DNA of 49,213 nucleotides, from assembly GCF_000576595.1 (NCBI RefSeq), contig NZ_AWSA01000035.1:1-49213 (forward strand), given 5' to 3'. Numbering within the stretch: position 1 is the stretch's first letter; each line of letters opens with the position of its first letter. Shown here piece by piece: positions 15,838-25,300 of the stretch. The translations under genes and the position numbers were made by a program. Below the pieces are notes generated by a model. That model was given only the letters and a program-made list of their open reading frames with translations, had not been told where the DNA came from and ran no database searches. This DNA comes from Intrasporangium oryzae NRRL B-24470 (GTDB lineage Bacteria; Actinomycetota; Actinomycetes; Actinomycetales; Dermatophilaceae).

Positions 15838-17277
15838 TCAGAAGGGCGGCGAGTCGTCGGGCGCGCTCGTGGGCCGGGCCGGCTCGGCTCCGTCGCGCAG
15901 CGCTTCCAGCCAGTCCTTGGGGTAGGTGACGTACTCGCGGCCCGCGAGGGTGGTCCAGGCGAGGCCGCCGTCGGCGAGGAGTCTCGACCGGAAGAGACCC
16001 GACGTCTTGGTGTTGTGGCAGCGGCGGTGTTTCGCATGGAGATTGGCGAGCGTCGTCGGCCCGGCCGGCCACGGGACCTCGTGGTCGAGGTCGCACCGGC
16101 CGGCCGGGACCTCACAGCCCGGGCCGCGGCATACACCGTCTCGGGCACGCACCGCGGCGACCATGGCTGCGGTGGGCGTGTAGGACTCGGTGGACAGCTC
16201 GAGCGCCCGTCCGGTGTCGACGTCGACGGCGAGCCGCTGCCACACGGACCCCGGCGCCGTCATGATCTGGCGGGCGTGCGCCGCGGTGACCCAGCCGTGG
16301 CCCGGGAGCTCGCATGGCGCCTCCGAGGTCCCCGCGGCGACCGCGAAGGGCACGACGATCCACACCCGCGCGGCGGGCATCCCGGGCCAGCCCGGTTCGG
16401 CACCTGATGTCACACCGGGTGTGACATCAGGTGGGACCTGAAGGCCCGTCGGCCCTCCGTCCGGCCGCCCGGACAGAAGCGTGTCGCCGATGAAGTCGGA
16501 GCGGAGCTGGTCGAGCGTGCGTGGGTCGCCCGTCGCGCGAAGGGCCCGAGCCGCCGCGTCGGCGCGGTCGAGGATGCCGACGACCCGCTCGGCGGTCATC
16601 ACGAGCGTGAGAACACCCATGCCGTCCTCCGTCAGGCGGCCGTATGCCGTGCGGGACGCCTGTGCGGACGCGCGGCGCTCGTCGGCGCCTCGGGAGTCGG
16701 CAGCGAGCACGCAGCGACGCAGCCGCTGGCGGAAGGTGGCCGCCGAGACCGGCCCGCCGTCACGTGCGGGGGCGAGAACGGCGGACTCGACGTCGGCGGC
16801 TGCCGCGTCGGGCAGCGACGCGGTCGCCTCGGCAACCGCGAGGGCCCGGGACAGGGACGTGCGACCGGCGGCCAGCTCAGCGCGCAGGAGGCGGTGCCGT
16901 CGTGGACGAGTGGCGAGGTGCAGCCGACGCGAGACCTCGCCCTCGCCCAAGCCGGTGGCGAGCGCGATCTCCTTGGCGACGACCTGGTCGACGCTGACCG
17001 GAACGACCTTGCCGTGACCGCGGCTGGCCATGACCGCACCAAACTGCTGCTCCTGCACGGTGTGCAGGAAGCCGTAGGCCTCGAGCAGCTGTGACTCGAT
17101 GCGCGCCTTGGCCGCCTCGAGCTCCTGGATCCTCGCCAGCCCGTCCGACGCCGCATCGGCGAGCCCCCGGAACCGCTCGACCTTCGCATCGCCGCACGCC
17201 GACGGGCTCGACACGCGGCTGCCCCATGACGCCTCGAGCACAGAGGGATACGACGACGCACAGAGGTACGGCGGCAT
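15838..17277 (-). CDS. DUF222-HNH endonuclease (13E12-repeat family)
   Basis: A 479-residue protein with an N-terminal DUF222 domain (residues ~30-290) and a C-terminal HNH nuclease domain. The nuclease motif reads VCRGPGCEVPAGRCDLDH, then NLHAKHRRCHNTK: two Cys, the Asp-His pair and the final His/Cys residues are intact. The family is abundant in actinobacteria and mycobacteria (13E12) and often LexA-controlled; its biological role is unclear. The start at 17277 (MPPYLCAS) has GGGAG seven bases upstream. An actinobacterial SOS box lies 41 bases upstream. The linker between the domains is encoded by a perfect 15-bp palindrome (16401-16433). Confidence 0.9.
   Translation of the reverse strand: MPPYLCASSYPSVLEASWGSRVSSPSACGDAKVERFRGLADAASDGLARIQELEAAKARIESQLLEAYGFLHTVQEQQFGAVMASRGHGKVVPVSVDQVVAKEIALATGLGEGEVSRRLHLATRPRRHRLLRAELAAGRTSLSRALAVAEATASLPDAAAADVESAVLAPARDGGPVSAATFRQRLRRCVLAADSRGADERRASAQASRTAYGRLTEDGMGVLTLVMTAERVVGILDRADAAARALRATGDPRTLDQLRSDFIGDTLLSGRPDGGPTGLQVPPDVTPGVTSGAEPGWPGMPAARVWIVVPFAVAAGTSEAPCELPGHGWVTAAHARQIMTAPGSVWQRLAVDVDTGRALELSTESYTPTAAMVAAVRARDGVCRGPGCEVPAGRCDLDHEVPWPAGPTTLANLHAKHRRCHNTKTSGLFRSRLLADGGLAWTTLAGREYVTYPKDWLEALRDGAEPARPTSAPDDSPPF
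16401..16433. repeat. Perfect intragenic palindrome in the DUF222-HNH gene
   Basis: CACCTGATGTCACAC (16401-16415) and GTGTGACATCAGGTG (16419-16433) are exact inverted repeats around CGG. They lie in the coding region of the linker between the DUF222 and HNH domains. Confidence 0.9.
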
Positions 17278-17317
17278 CTCGGCTCCCTTCACTCGCGTGG
17301 ACTCGGCTCGCTCCTAT

Positions 17318-17333
17318 TCGAACATGAGTTCGA
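17318..17333. promoter_or_regulatory. LexA-type SOS box upstream of the DUF222-HNH gene
   Basis: TCGAAC-ATGA-GTTCGA is a perfect 6-4-6 palindrome of the actinobacterial/Bacillus LexA consensus (CGAAC-N4-GTTCG). It sits between a minus-strand -35 (TTGACA, on the plus strand TGTCAA at 17339-17344) and the start codon at 17277, overlapping the expected -10 region. Confidence 0.85.
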
Positions 17334-17475
17334 TGCTCTGTCAAGAACGTCGGGGCACTGATTCGCTTGTGCGCCAGGCAAATCCGTGCGCCAAGCGCTG
17401 AAACCGGTCCGCGCCTCCGCCCACCGCCCTGGCGCCGGGTCCTTCCCGGACGACCACCTCGCCTACCCTCGTGCC

Positions 17476-18351
17476 GTGGAGGTGCTGACCGAGCCGGAGT
17501 GGCGCGCGCGGACCGAGGCACACGAGGCCCGGGTCGACGCCGCCACGGCAGCGCACCTCCGTCGCCGTCAGGACGGCCGGAAGCATCCGGTCGAGGACTT
17601 CCTCTTCACGTACTACTCGTTCAAGCCCGGCCAGCTGCGCCGCTGGCATCCCGGCGCCGGCACGGCACTCCAGGGTGACGCACCCCACCTCAAGTGGCGC
17701 TTCTACCGCGTCGACGCCGGCCGTGTCGGCGTCGACGTCGACGCGTTCCTCGAAGCCCGCGGTGACACCGTCCGGTTCGTGCGCGAGCTCGTGTCCCGGA
17801 CGGCGTCGCGGCCCGGACGGTTCGGCTGCTTCGGCCTCCACGAGTGGGCGATGGTCTACCGCCTCGACCAGTCCGACGTCCGCCACTCGGACTGGCCGCT
17901 CCGGCTCGGCCAGGAGGGCACCGACGCCGTCGTCGAGTCGCACCAGGTCGCCTGCTCGCACTTCGATGCCTACCGGTTCTTCACGCCCGACGCGTCCCCG
18001 CGCAACGCGCTGGCGCCGACGCGAGCCAGCCAAGCGGCATACGAACAGCCGGGTTGTCTCCACGCGGGGATGGATCTCTACAAGTGGGCCCACAAGCTCG
18101 TGCCTGCCGTGTCGAGCGACCTCGTCATGGACTGCTTCGAGCTGGCCCGCGAGATCCGCGAGCTCGACATGCGCGCCGCGCCGTACGACCTGCGCGAGCT
18201 CGGCTACGCGCCGGTTCCGATCGAGACCGCCGAAGGCAAGGCCGTGTACGTCGCCAAGCAGCGCGCGTTTGCCGAACGCGGCCACGTGCTGCGAGAGCGT
18301 TTGATCACTGCCTGCGACAAGATCATGCAATCCGCCCGAGAATCGACTTGA
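17476..18351 (+). CDS. Conserved actinobacterial protein annotated as '3-methyladenine DNA glycosylase'
   Basis: A 291-residue protein of a family that databases label 3-methyladenine DNA glycosylase. Strong family landmarks: EPEWRARTEAHEARVDA, KHPVEDFLFTYYSFKPGQLRRWHPG, FGCFGLHEWAMVYRL, DWPLRLGQEGTDAVVESH, HFDAYRFFTPDA, EQPGCLHAGMDLYKWAHKL and DMRAAPYDLRELGY. I see none of the helix-hairpin-helix or AAG motifs of proven glycosylases, so the label should be treated as inherited. The GTG at 17476 lacks a ribosome site; TACCCT at 17464-17469 could be a -10 giving a leaderless message. A decayed copy of its 3' half lies at 19215-19452. Confidence 0.75.
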   Translation: MEVLTEPEWRARTEAHEARVDAATAAHLRRRQDGRKHPVEDFLFTYYSFKPGQLRRWHPGAGTALQGDAPHLKWRFYRVDAGRVGVDVDAFLEARGDTVRFVRELVSRTASRPGRFGCFGLHEWAMVYRLDQSDVRHSDWPLRLGQEGTDAVVESHQVACSHFDAYRFFTPDASPRNALAPTRASQAAYEQPGCLHAGMDLYKWAHKLVPAVSSDLVMDCFELAREIRELDMRAAPYDLRELGYAPVPIETAEGKAVYVAKQRAFAERGHVLRERLITACDKIMQSAREST

Positions 18352-18606
18352 TCGCGCAACGCGGCGGAAGCGGACACCTCTGGGAGCGCCAGGCACCGGA
18401 CTATCGGCGCGGTGGTTACCGCGGTCGCGGGATTGCATCCCCGTGAGGTCTCATGATGGCCGGTGTGGCCTTGGCAGCTCTTTAGGCTGCGGTGTAGCGG
18501 GAACCGACGGCGACTGCGTTAGAGCTGAGAAAGCACCTCACAGCGAGCTCACAGCGTGGACCGGTAGGAATCACCTCCCGACATTTCAGCCCGAGGAGGA
18601 AGCAGG

Positions 18607-18927
18607 ATGGGCCCGATCAAGTCGCTCTGGGCCAGCGTGCAGGGAGATCCCGTCTTCATGCGGAAGGTCAACGGGTGGCTCGCCATCTTCTGGATCGTGA
18701 TGATCCCGGTGTCCATGATCTTCGGCTGGCTCAACTCGGTCGTCTACGTCTCGGCCCTCTCCCTCTGGGCGCTCGTGTCCGGACACTGGTCCGCATGGCA
18801 GGCGGCGCGGGTCGAGGTCAAGCAGCACGAGGAGTCGCAGCAGGCGCGCCAGCACGACATCCCCGAGCAGGTCGTCGACCTGCTCATCCGCAAGACCGAC
18901 GTCGAGCCAGACGCCGCCACATCCTAG
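18607..18927 (+). CDS. Small membrane protein of unknown function
   Basis: A 106-residue protein with two predicted transmembrane helices (WLAIFWIVMIPVSMIFGWL and VVYVSALSLWALVSGHWSAW) and a charged cytoplasmic tail (ARVEVKQHEESQQARQHD, then EQVVDLLIRKTDVEP). I do not recognise a named family. A strong ribosome site (GAGGAGGAAGCAGG) precedes the ATG. The 255 bases upstream hold no other gene; TAGGCT at 18483-18488 could be its -10. It is bracketed by the glycosylase-like gene and that gene's pseudogene copy. Confidence 0.8.
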   Translation: MGPIKSLWASVQGDPVFMRKVNGWLAIFWIVMIPVSMIFGWLNSVVYVSALSLWALVSGHWSAWQAARVEVKQHEESQQARQHDIPEQVVDLLIRKTDVEPDAATS

Positions 18928-19214
18928 GCCGGCACTGGACGGCCAGCTCAACGCCCCCGGGCAGCGCCGGGTCGAGGTCACCCCGTCGACGCGGGAGGCG
19001 CCCCGGGCAGGCCCAGGCTTCGGGGCACGGCCAAACCCGCTGCAAAACGGTCTCTACCGAGCGCTGTAACTCTCGCGATCTCGGCGGCCATCGGGGTCGG
19101 ATTAGTGGACCTACGCTCCCCCACGCGTGGCTGCCATTGGCGCCCGGGCACGCACCGTCACGGACATGAGCGGACACTTCTTCCCGGAGTTGTGCATCTG
19201 CGACGAATACGTAG

Positions 19215-19452
19215 ATGGATCTCTGCAAGTGGGACCACAAGCTCGTGCCCGCCTTGGCGAGCGACCTCGTCACGGACTGCTTCGAGCGGGCTCGACGTGC
19301 GAGCCGCGCCGTACGACCTCCCACGAGCTCGGCTACGAGCCGATCCTCACCGAGACGCCAGAGAGCAAGGCGCAGGTTGCCGCTGAGCAGCGTTCGTGCA
19401 CCGCGCGCAGTCAGGCGTTGGGTGACCGGCTGATAGTCGCGTGCGACCGCAT
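19215..19452 (+). pseudogene. Decayed fragment homologous to the '3-methyladenine glycosylase'-like gene
   Basis: This stretch matches the last ~90 codons of the intact gene at 17476-18351, split over three frames. Frame A reads MDLCKWDHKLVPALASDLV then TDCFERA (intact: MDLYKWAHKLVPAVSSDLV). After a loss of about 14 bases the match continues in another frame as LDVRAAPYDL, then shifts again to HELGYEPILTETPESKAQV and DRLIVACDR. Start region and catalytic half are absent. The surrounding 18,928-19,589 holds no intact gene. Confidence 0.85.
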
Positions 19453-19589
19453 CCCGCTCAGCTCGCCGGCCGGGGGCCGAGTGAGCGGCTGATGGGTCAC
19501 CGTCCGCATCTCGGTCCCACCGGCAACGAGCACGATCGAGCAGCACTCCTTTGAGGGTGCCGAGGCGGCGCACGCCGACGACGACGGCG

Positions 19590-20405
19590 TCAGCTGTCGA
19601 GGCTGCTGAGCCACTCGGTGAGGCGGCGCGTGAATTCGCGTGGGCGCTCCAGGCTCGGCAGGTGTGCCGTATCCGGCCAGACCTCGCACTCGGCCGTCGG
19701 TAGTCGTGCGCCGAGGTCCCTCGCTGCCGCGGTAATGGTGTCCATGTCATGGCTACCGGAGATGATCAGGGTGGGCACGGTGACGTCCTCGAGCCGCTGG
19801 AGCGCGGGTGGGTCACACTCGTCGGCTTCGACGTCGCCCAGCTCGGACGCCGCCGCGAAGGCGTCCAGCTGCATACGCCGCACCTTCTCGACCAGTTGCC
19901 CATCAACCTCGTCGCGGCTCCGGCCGCTGCCGATCACCCATGCGTCGATGTTCGCGTCGGCTGCCGCAGACACGTCGCCGCTCTCGAGGGCCTGCCGTTC
20001 CGCGGCGAAGAATGCACGCAGATCGTCGGTGAGCTCAGACAGCAAAGCACCTCCGGGCGGGGCCAGGACCAGCGACGCGACCCGCTGCGGCTCGGTCAGG
20101 GCGACCTCCACAGCGACCCCGGCGCCGAAGGATGCGCCCACGACATGGGGACGGTCCAGGCCGAGCTCGTTCATGACGGCCACGACGTCGTCGGCGTGGC
20201 TGAACGCTCCCCCGATCGGGGGCCTGGTGCTCTGCCCGAAGCCACGGAGGTCGACTCGGGTGAGGTCGAAGTCCGTCAAGGCCTCCCACTGGGGATCCCA
20301 CATCCGGCGGTCGGCGACGCCCGCGTGAATGAGCACAATCTGTGGGCTGCCCGGGTTCCCCGCCGGGCGGCGGTCATAGGCAAGACCGGTCGAGCTGAAC
20401 GGCAT
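19590..20405 (-). CDS. Alpha/beta hydrolase
   Basis: A soluble 271-residue alpha/beta-hydrolase-fold enzyme. It has the oxyanion region VLIHAGVADRRMWDPQW (residues 24-40), the nucleophile elbow VVGASFGAGVA (Ser near residue 92), an acid in the LIISGSHDMDT strand and a C-terminal His in PDTAHLPSLERP. The H-G dipeptide of the oxyanion loop is replaced by HAG. Substrate unknown; lactonase, esterase or haloalkane-type chemistry are all possible. ATG at 20405 has GAGGAG six bases upstream. Convergent with the pseudogene region. Confidence 0.85.
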   Translation of the reverse strand: MPFSSTGLAYDRRPAGNPGSPQIVLIHAGVADRRMWDPQWEALTDFDLTRVDLRGFGQSTRPPIGGAFSHADDVVAVMNELGLDRPHVVGASFGAGVAVEVALTEPQRVASLVLAPPGGALLSELTDDLRAFFAAERQALESGDVSAAADANIDAWVIGSGRSRDEVDGQLVEKVRRMQLDAFAAASELGDVEADECDPPALQRLEDVTVPTLIISGSHDMDTITAAARDLGARLPTAECEVWPDTAHLPSLERPREFTRRLTEWLSSLDS

Positions 20406-20533
20406 TGGGGCTCCTCATAGTCAGGCGGTCAGGCTGTGGAAGTGGTGGATACAGGGACACCCGCTCCGGGCATGTGCGCGCTCCGCGCGACCGTGGGGCG
20501 ACTCCGTTGGGCCGGCATCTGCGAGCACTGCGC

Positions 20534-21106
20534 TCAACGCACGACGTCGAAGACGTTGAGCTGAATTCCGTTGGCGTACGCCTTGGACTCGACCAGCTGG
20601 AGCTTCTGGGCATCCTTGTCCGTGGTGCTGAAGAGACGCTTGCCCGCTCCGAGCAGCAGAGGGTAGACGAGGAGGTGATAGCGGTCGATCAGTCCGGCGT
20701 CGGCGAGGCTCTGGTTGAGGGACGCACTGCCATGGACGATGATCGGACCGCCCTCGGTGGCCTTGAGGGCCGCCACGTCCTCCAGGGACCGCAGGATGGT
20801 CGTCTCACCCCAGTTCGACGCCAGGTCATCGACGCGCAGGGTGGTGGAGACGACGTACTTGGGCATCGCCTTGTATCCCGCAAACTCCTGCATGCCAGGC
20901 CAGATCGGGCTGAACGCCTCATAGCTCACGCGGCCCAGCAGCAAGGCCGCCGCCTCGGACTGCTCCCTGCCCTTGATGTCGTAGGCCTCAGACTCGAACT
21001 CGATGTCCTTGAAGGTCCAGCCTGAGTTGCGGTAGCCAGGCTCACCGCCGGGCGCTTCCACGACGCCATCGAGCGAGATGAAGGCGGTGCTGATCAATGA
21101 TCGCAA
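20534..21106 (-). CDS. Dihydrofolate reductase-family (RibD C-terminal-like) protein
   Basis: A 190-residue NADPH-binding reductase of the RibD_C family. It opens with RSLISTAFISLDGVVEAPGG, has ALLLGRVSYEAFSPIWPGM at about residue 55 and a PIIVHGSASLNQSLADAGLIDRY nucleotide-binding stretch near 125. These proteins are common in actinobacteria beside TetR or AraC genes; substrates are unknown. I chose the TTG at 21106 because GGGGAG lies five bases upstream and it matches the family N-terminus; no suitable ATG exists. It is divergent from a TetR gene that probably controls it. Confidence 0.82.
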   Translation of the reverse strand: MRSLISTAFISLDGVVEAPGGEPGYRNSGWTFKDIEFESEAYDIKGREQSEAAALLLGRVSYEAFSPIWPGMQEFAGYKAMPKYVVSTTLRVDDLASNWGETTILRSLEDVAALKATEGGPIIVHGSASLNQSLADAGLIDRYHLLVYPLLLGAGKRLFSTTDKDAQKLQLVESKAYANGIQLNVFDVVR

Positions 21107-21139
21107 AGGTGCTCCCCTGTTGTTGCGGCCGTTCTTGTA

Positions 21140-21154
21140 GCGACGTTGTGTCGC
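21140..21154. promoter_or_regulatory. Putative TetR operator
   Basis: GCGAC-GTTGT-GTCGC is an inverted repeat in the 126-base gap between the divergent RibD-like and TetR genes. Assignment to the adjacent regulator is by position only. Confidence 0.45.
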
Positions 21155-21232
21155 GTTAAGATGACACAGATCGGACACCCCAGGCAAGTGGAATCTGCGG
21201 GTGTCGGCACGGCGACCGAGAGGATGGACTGA

Positions 21233-21835
21233 GTGAAGGACGGGGCCACCCGACGGCCCGGTGGTCGCACCGCCCAGGTGCGGGCCGCCGTGCTCCACGC
21301 CACCTTTCGAGAGCTCGCCGAGCGCGGCTACGCCGGCATGAGCCTGGAGCATGTCGCCCTGAGGGCCGGGGTTCACAAGAGCACGGTCTACCGGCGCTGG
21401 GCCACCAAGGCCAACCTGCTGCTCGATGCGGTCAGCACGTTGGCCGAGACCCGCATCCCTGTCCCCGACACGGGCGACCTCGACCAAGACGTCCGGGCCT
21501 TCGCCCGCATGATTGCCGCCACGATGCGCAGCGATGACGGGGCAGCCGTGGTGAGAGGCCTGTTCGGCGGCGCAACCGAGTCCCCGGAGGTGCGCGACTT
21601 CCTGCAGGGGTTCTGGGCCGGCCGATTCGCCCAGGTCCGCCCCATCGTCGAACGCGCCGTCGAGCGGGGGGACCTGCCGGAGCACACGGATGCGGACGAG
21701 CTCATCAAGCACGTCGGAGCGCCGCTTTATTACCGGCTGCTTGTCACCCTCGATCCGGTCACTGCGACGGTGGCCGACCGGGCGGCCGCTGCGGCCCTCG
21801 CCGCGGCGCGTGCTGGCGTCTTCTCCCGGGATTGA
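21233..21835 (+). CDS. TetR-family transcriptional regulator
   Basis: A 200-residue regulator. Residues 8-58 are the TetR helix-turn-helix (GGRTAQVRAAVLHATFRELAE, then MSLEHVALRAGVHKSTVYRRW). The C-terminal domain resembles the TetR_C_11 type (LYYRLLVTLDPVT). GTG start at 21233 with AGAGGA about nine bases upstream. It is divergent from the RibD-like reductase, which is its probable target together with itself. Inducer unknown. Confidence 0.88.
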   Translation: MKDGATRRPGGRTAQVRAAVLHATFRELAERGYAGMSLEHVALRAGVHKSTVYRRWATKANLLLDAVSTLAETRIPVPDTGDLDQDVRAFARMIAATMRSDDGAAVVRGLFGGATESPEVRDFLQGFWAGRFAQVRPIVERAVERGDLPEHTDADELIKHVGAPLYYRLLVTLDPVTATVADRAAAAALAAARAGVFSRD

Positions 21836-21871
21836 GCTGCCGAGTCAGCTACCTCACGCACCGACCCAGTC

Positions 21872-22101
21872 CACTTCGGCCTCGTCCCCGCGCAGCGGCC
21901 CGTCTGCTTCCGGGCCGACCCGGAGACGTGGCGCGGAGAGTGTGCGGTTTCTCGCGACATCGTCGCAGCGCACGAGCTCGACGGACACCGCGCGCCCGCT
22001 GGACTGGTCCGAGGACATCGACCTGCGCTGGCTGATGCTGCGGATGATCACGGAGTACGCCCAGCACTGCGGACACCTCGACCTTCTCCGCGAGGGGTCG
22101 A
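21872..22101 (+). pseudogene. DinB-family (DUF664-like) pseudogene fragment
   Basis: Two adjacent frames carry recognisable pieces of one DinB-family protein. The first frame reads FRADPETWRGECAVSRDIVA then AHELDG; the second, one frameshift later, reads DIDLRWLMLRMITEYAQHCG then HLDLLREG, the usual C-terminal signature of the family. No start codon or N-terminal helix bundle remains. The fragment lies between the TetR gene and the subtilase; 22,110-22,355 beyond it has no gene. Confidence 0.7.
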
Positions 22102-22355
22102 CCGCAGGACCGGCGCCTGAGAGGCCCAGGAGCCTTCACCTCCTCCTGAGGGCACCGCGCAGTATGCCGCCGAGCAGCGTTCGTTCGTCGGTGACAATGC
22201 ACCAGCCGACCACGGTCACGTCCCAGGGCTTTACGCAGGCCGCGGGTGGCGAGAAGACGCCATGGCAGATGGCCGCCAGCCCGGATGGGACCCGGTTCCG
22301 GCACGTCCCTGCCACGTTGTGTCGCGTCCACTCCCCTCCCCACGATGGGACGCAC

Positions 22356-25300
22356 ATGTCAGATCACCCCCGCCCGGTCGCCGGCCCGCACCGGCGACGC
22401 GGCCTCCCCGTCATCGCCGGGGCCGTCGCGCTCGCTGTCGGCGCCGGCGTCGTCGCGCCGACCGGTGGAGCCCTCGCGGCAGACGCCGGCACGACAGACT
22501 CCGCGAGAACACAACCCGCCTCGCCCACCGGCGAGCGCACCGTCACCCTGATCACCGGTGACGTCGTCCACGTGACGACAACGGCCCAGGGCCAACAGGT
22601 CCTGACGGTCGACCGCGTGAACGACCTCCAGGGCGGCTACCAGACCCAGTCCTACGGCGGCGACACCTACGTCATCCCGGACGAGGCGCAGGCCTACCTA
22701 GCCTCCGGCGTCCTCGACGAGCACCTGTTCAACATCACGGAGCTGCTCGACCAGGGTTACGACGACGCCTCGTCCCCGGCGCTGCCGATCATCGTCGAGT
22801 ACACCTCGACCAGGCAGCGCTCCGCCGCAACGCCGCCCGGCGCGAAGCTCTCCCGGACCCTGCCGAGCATCCGGGGCGCTGCCCTGACCACACCGCGTCA
22901 GAGCTCGGCGGCCTTCTGGGATGCAGCCACCCCGAGGACGCAGCGTGACGGCACCTCTGCTGCCACGCCATCGGGCGCCGGCACGGTCGCGGGCGCCGTC
23001 CCGACCACGACGTCGTTCGGCGGCGGGATCGCCCACATCTGGCTCGACGGCAAGGTCAAGGCTGACCTCGCCGAGGCTGTCCCGCAGGTCAAGGCACCCC
23101 AGGCCTGGGCGGCCGGGTTCGACGGCACCGGTGTCAAGGTCGCGGTCCTCGACACCGGTATCGACCAGACGCACCCGGATCTGGCAGGCAAGCTCGACGA
23201 GGTCCGCAGCTTCGTCCCCGGCGAGGGGACCGAGGACGTCAACGGGCATGGCACCCACGTCGCCTCGACGATCGCGGGCACCGGCGCCGCATCCTCCGGC
23301 AAGCTCAAGGGCGTCGCCCCGGGTGCCGACCTGCTCGTCGGCAAGGTCCTGAGCAACAGCGGCAGCGGCCTCAACTCGTGGATCATCGCGGGCATGGAGT
23401 GGGGCGCCGCGAACGCCCCCGTCGTCAGCATGAGCCTCGGTTCGCAGGAGGCCAGCGACGGGACCGACCCGATGGCCCTCGCGGTCAACCGCCTCACCGA
23501 GCAGACCGGCGCCCTCTTCGTTATCGCTGCGGGCAACACCGGCGCGCCCGGCACGATCGGCTCCCCTGGAGCAGCCGACGACGCGCTCACCATCGGCGCC
23601 GTCGACAAGCAGGACCGCCTCGCGTACTTCAGCTCCCAGGGCCCGCGCATCGGCGACCGGGCCCTGAAGCCCGACATGGTCGCCCCGGGCATGTCCATCG
23701 TCGCTGCGCGCTCCGCCCAGAGCAGCGGTACCGGCTTCTACACGAGCAAGAGCGGCACGTCGATGGCCACCCCGATGGTCTCCGGCGCGGCGGCGATCGT
23801 CGTGCAGCGGCACCCCGACTGGAAGGCGCCGCAGCTCAAGGCCGCGCTGATGAGCACCGCTGACGGGATCGGCACCAACGCGCCGTACCAGTTCGGAACC
23901 GGGCGCCTCGACGTCGCCAAGGCCCTCGGCCCGGTTCGAGCCACCGGCTCCGCCTACCTCGGTTTCACCGACTGGCCGCACACGGGCGACCCCGAGCAGA
24001 CGCGTGACATCACGTACACCAACTCCTCCGACCAGCCAGTCGACCTCGCCCTCCAGACGAACGTCAACGGCCCGACCGGCCCCGTCACGGACCTCGTGCA
24101 CCTGTCGGCCTCGACAGTCACCGTCCCGGCGAACGGCAGCGCGACCGTCCACGTCGCGGCAGACCCCGACGACGTGTCCGGTGTCGGCGCCTTCACGGGC
24201 ACCGTCACGGCGACCTCGGCCGACGGAGCCGTCTCCCTCCGCACGAGCGTCGGCCTCGTCAAGGAGGAGGAGCGCTACTCGCTCAACATCCACATGGTCG
24301 GGCGCGACGGCAAGCCGGCCGGCGGCTTCGCCTACGTCTACCGCTACGGCGACGACCGCTCGTCCACCGTCCCGATCGACCCGGAGACCGGGATGGCGAG
24401 CGCCCAGCGCCTGCTCCCCGGCAAGTACATGGTGACGTCGTGGATGCCCGTCCCCGGCGCCCACGGCCCGGACTCCGCCGGCGTCGCGCTCCTCGGCACG
24501 CCCGAGATGACGCTCGGCAAGGACACGACGGTCACCCTGGACGCCCGGGCGGCGAACCTCGTCTCCGTGACGACGCCACGCCCGAGCGAGGACTCCTACC
24601 GCAGGACCGAGTGGTTCCGCTCCACCGGCGACGCAGGTCAGTACCAGACCTTCGCCGCGTCGTACACGAGCACCCCGGCCGTCCAGGACGTGCTCGCCGC
24701 GCCCGTCACGGCACCAGCCGCGGGGGCCTACGAGTTCCAGACCCGCTGGCGGAGGGTCGCACCCCGACTCGAGCTGACCGCCGCCTACGACAAGCGCGTC
24801 AAGCTCGACGAGGTCTACCAGGCGGGCACCCTGCGCCTCGACGGCAAGCGGACCTTCGCGACCGTCTGGGCCGGCATCGGCGACGCGGCCGCCTATGCGG
24901 ACCTCGACGTCAAGGGCAAGGCCGTCCTCGTCCGCCGGAGCGACACGGTGACGTGGCGCGACCGGGCGAAGAACGCCGCCGCCGCGGGTGCCGCCCTCCT
25001 CGTCATCGTCAACGACCGCGCGGGCACGCTCTACGAGCCCACGGGAGGCGTCAACCTGCCGGTCGTCTCCCTGACGAAGGCCCAGGGCGACCCCGTCGCC
25101 GCCGCGGCAGAGGCCGGGAAACTGACGCTCGAGAGCGACGCGACGGAGTTCGCGCCGTACCTCTACGACCTCGTCAAGCACTACGAGGGCCGGATCCCGG
25201 AGGACCTGTCGTACGAGCCGACCGAGACCGAGCTGGCCCGCGTGGACACGACCTTCAACGGCACGGAGGGTCTCGTCTTCGAGCTTCGCGCCGACTGCCG

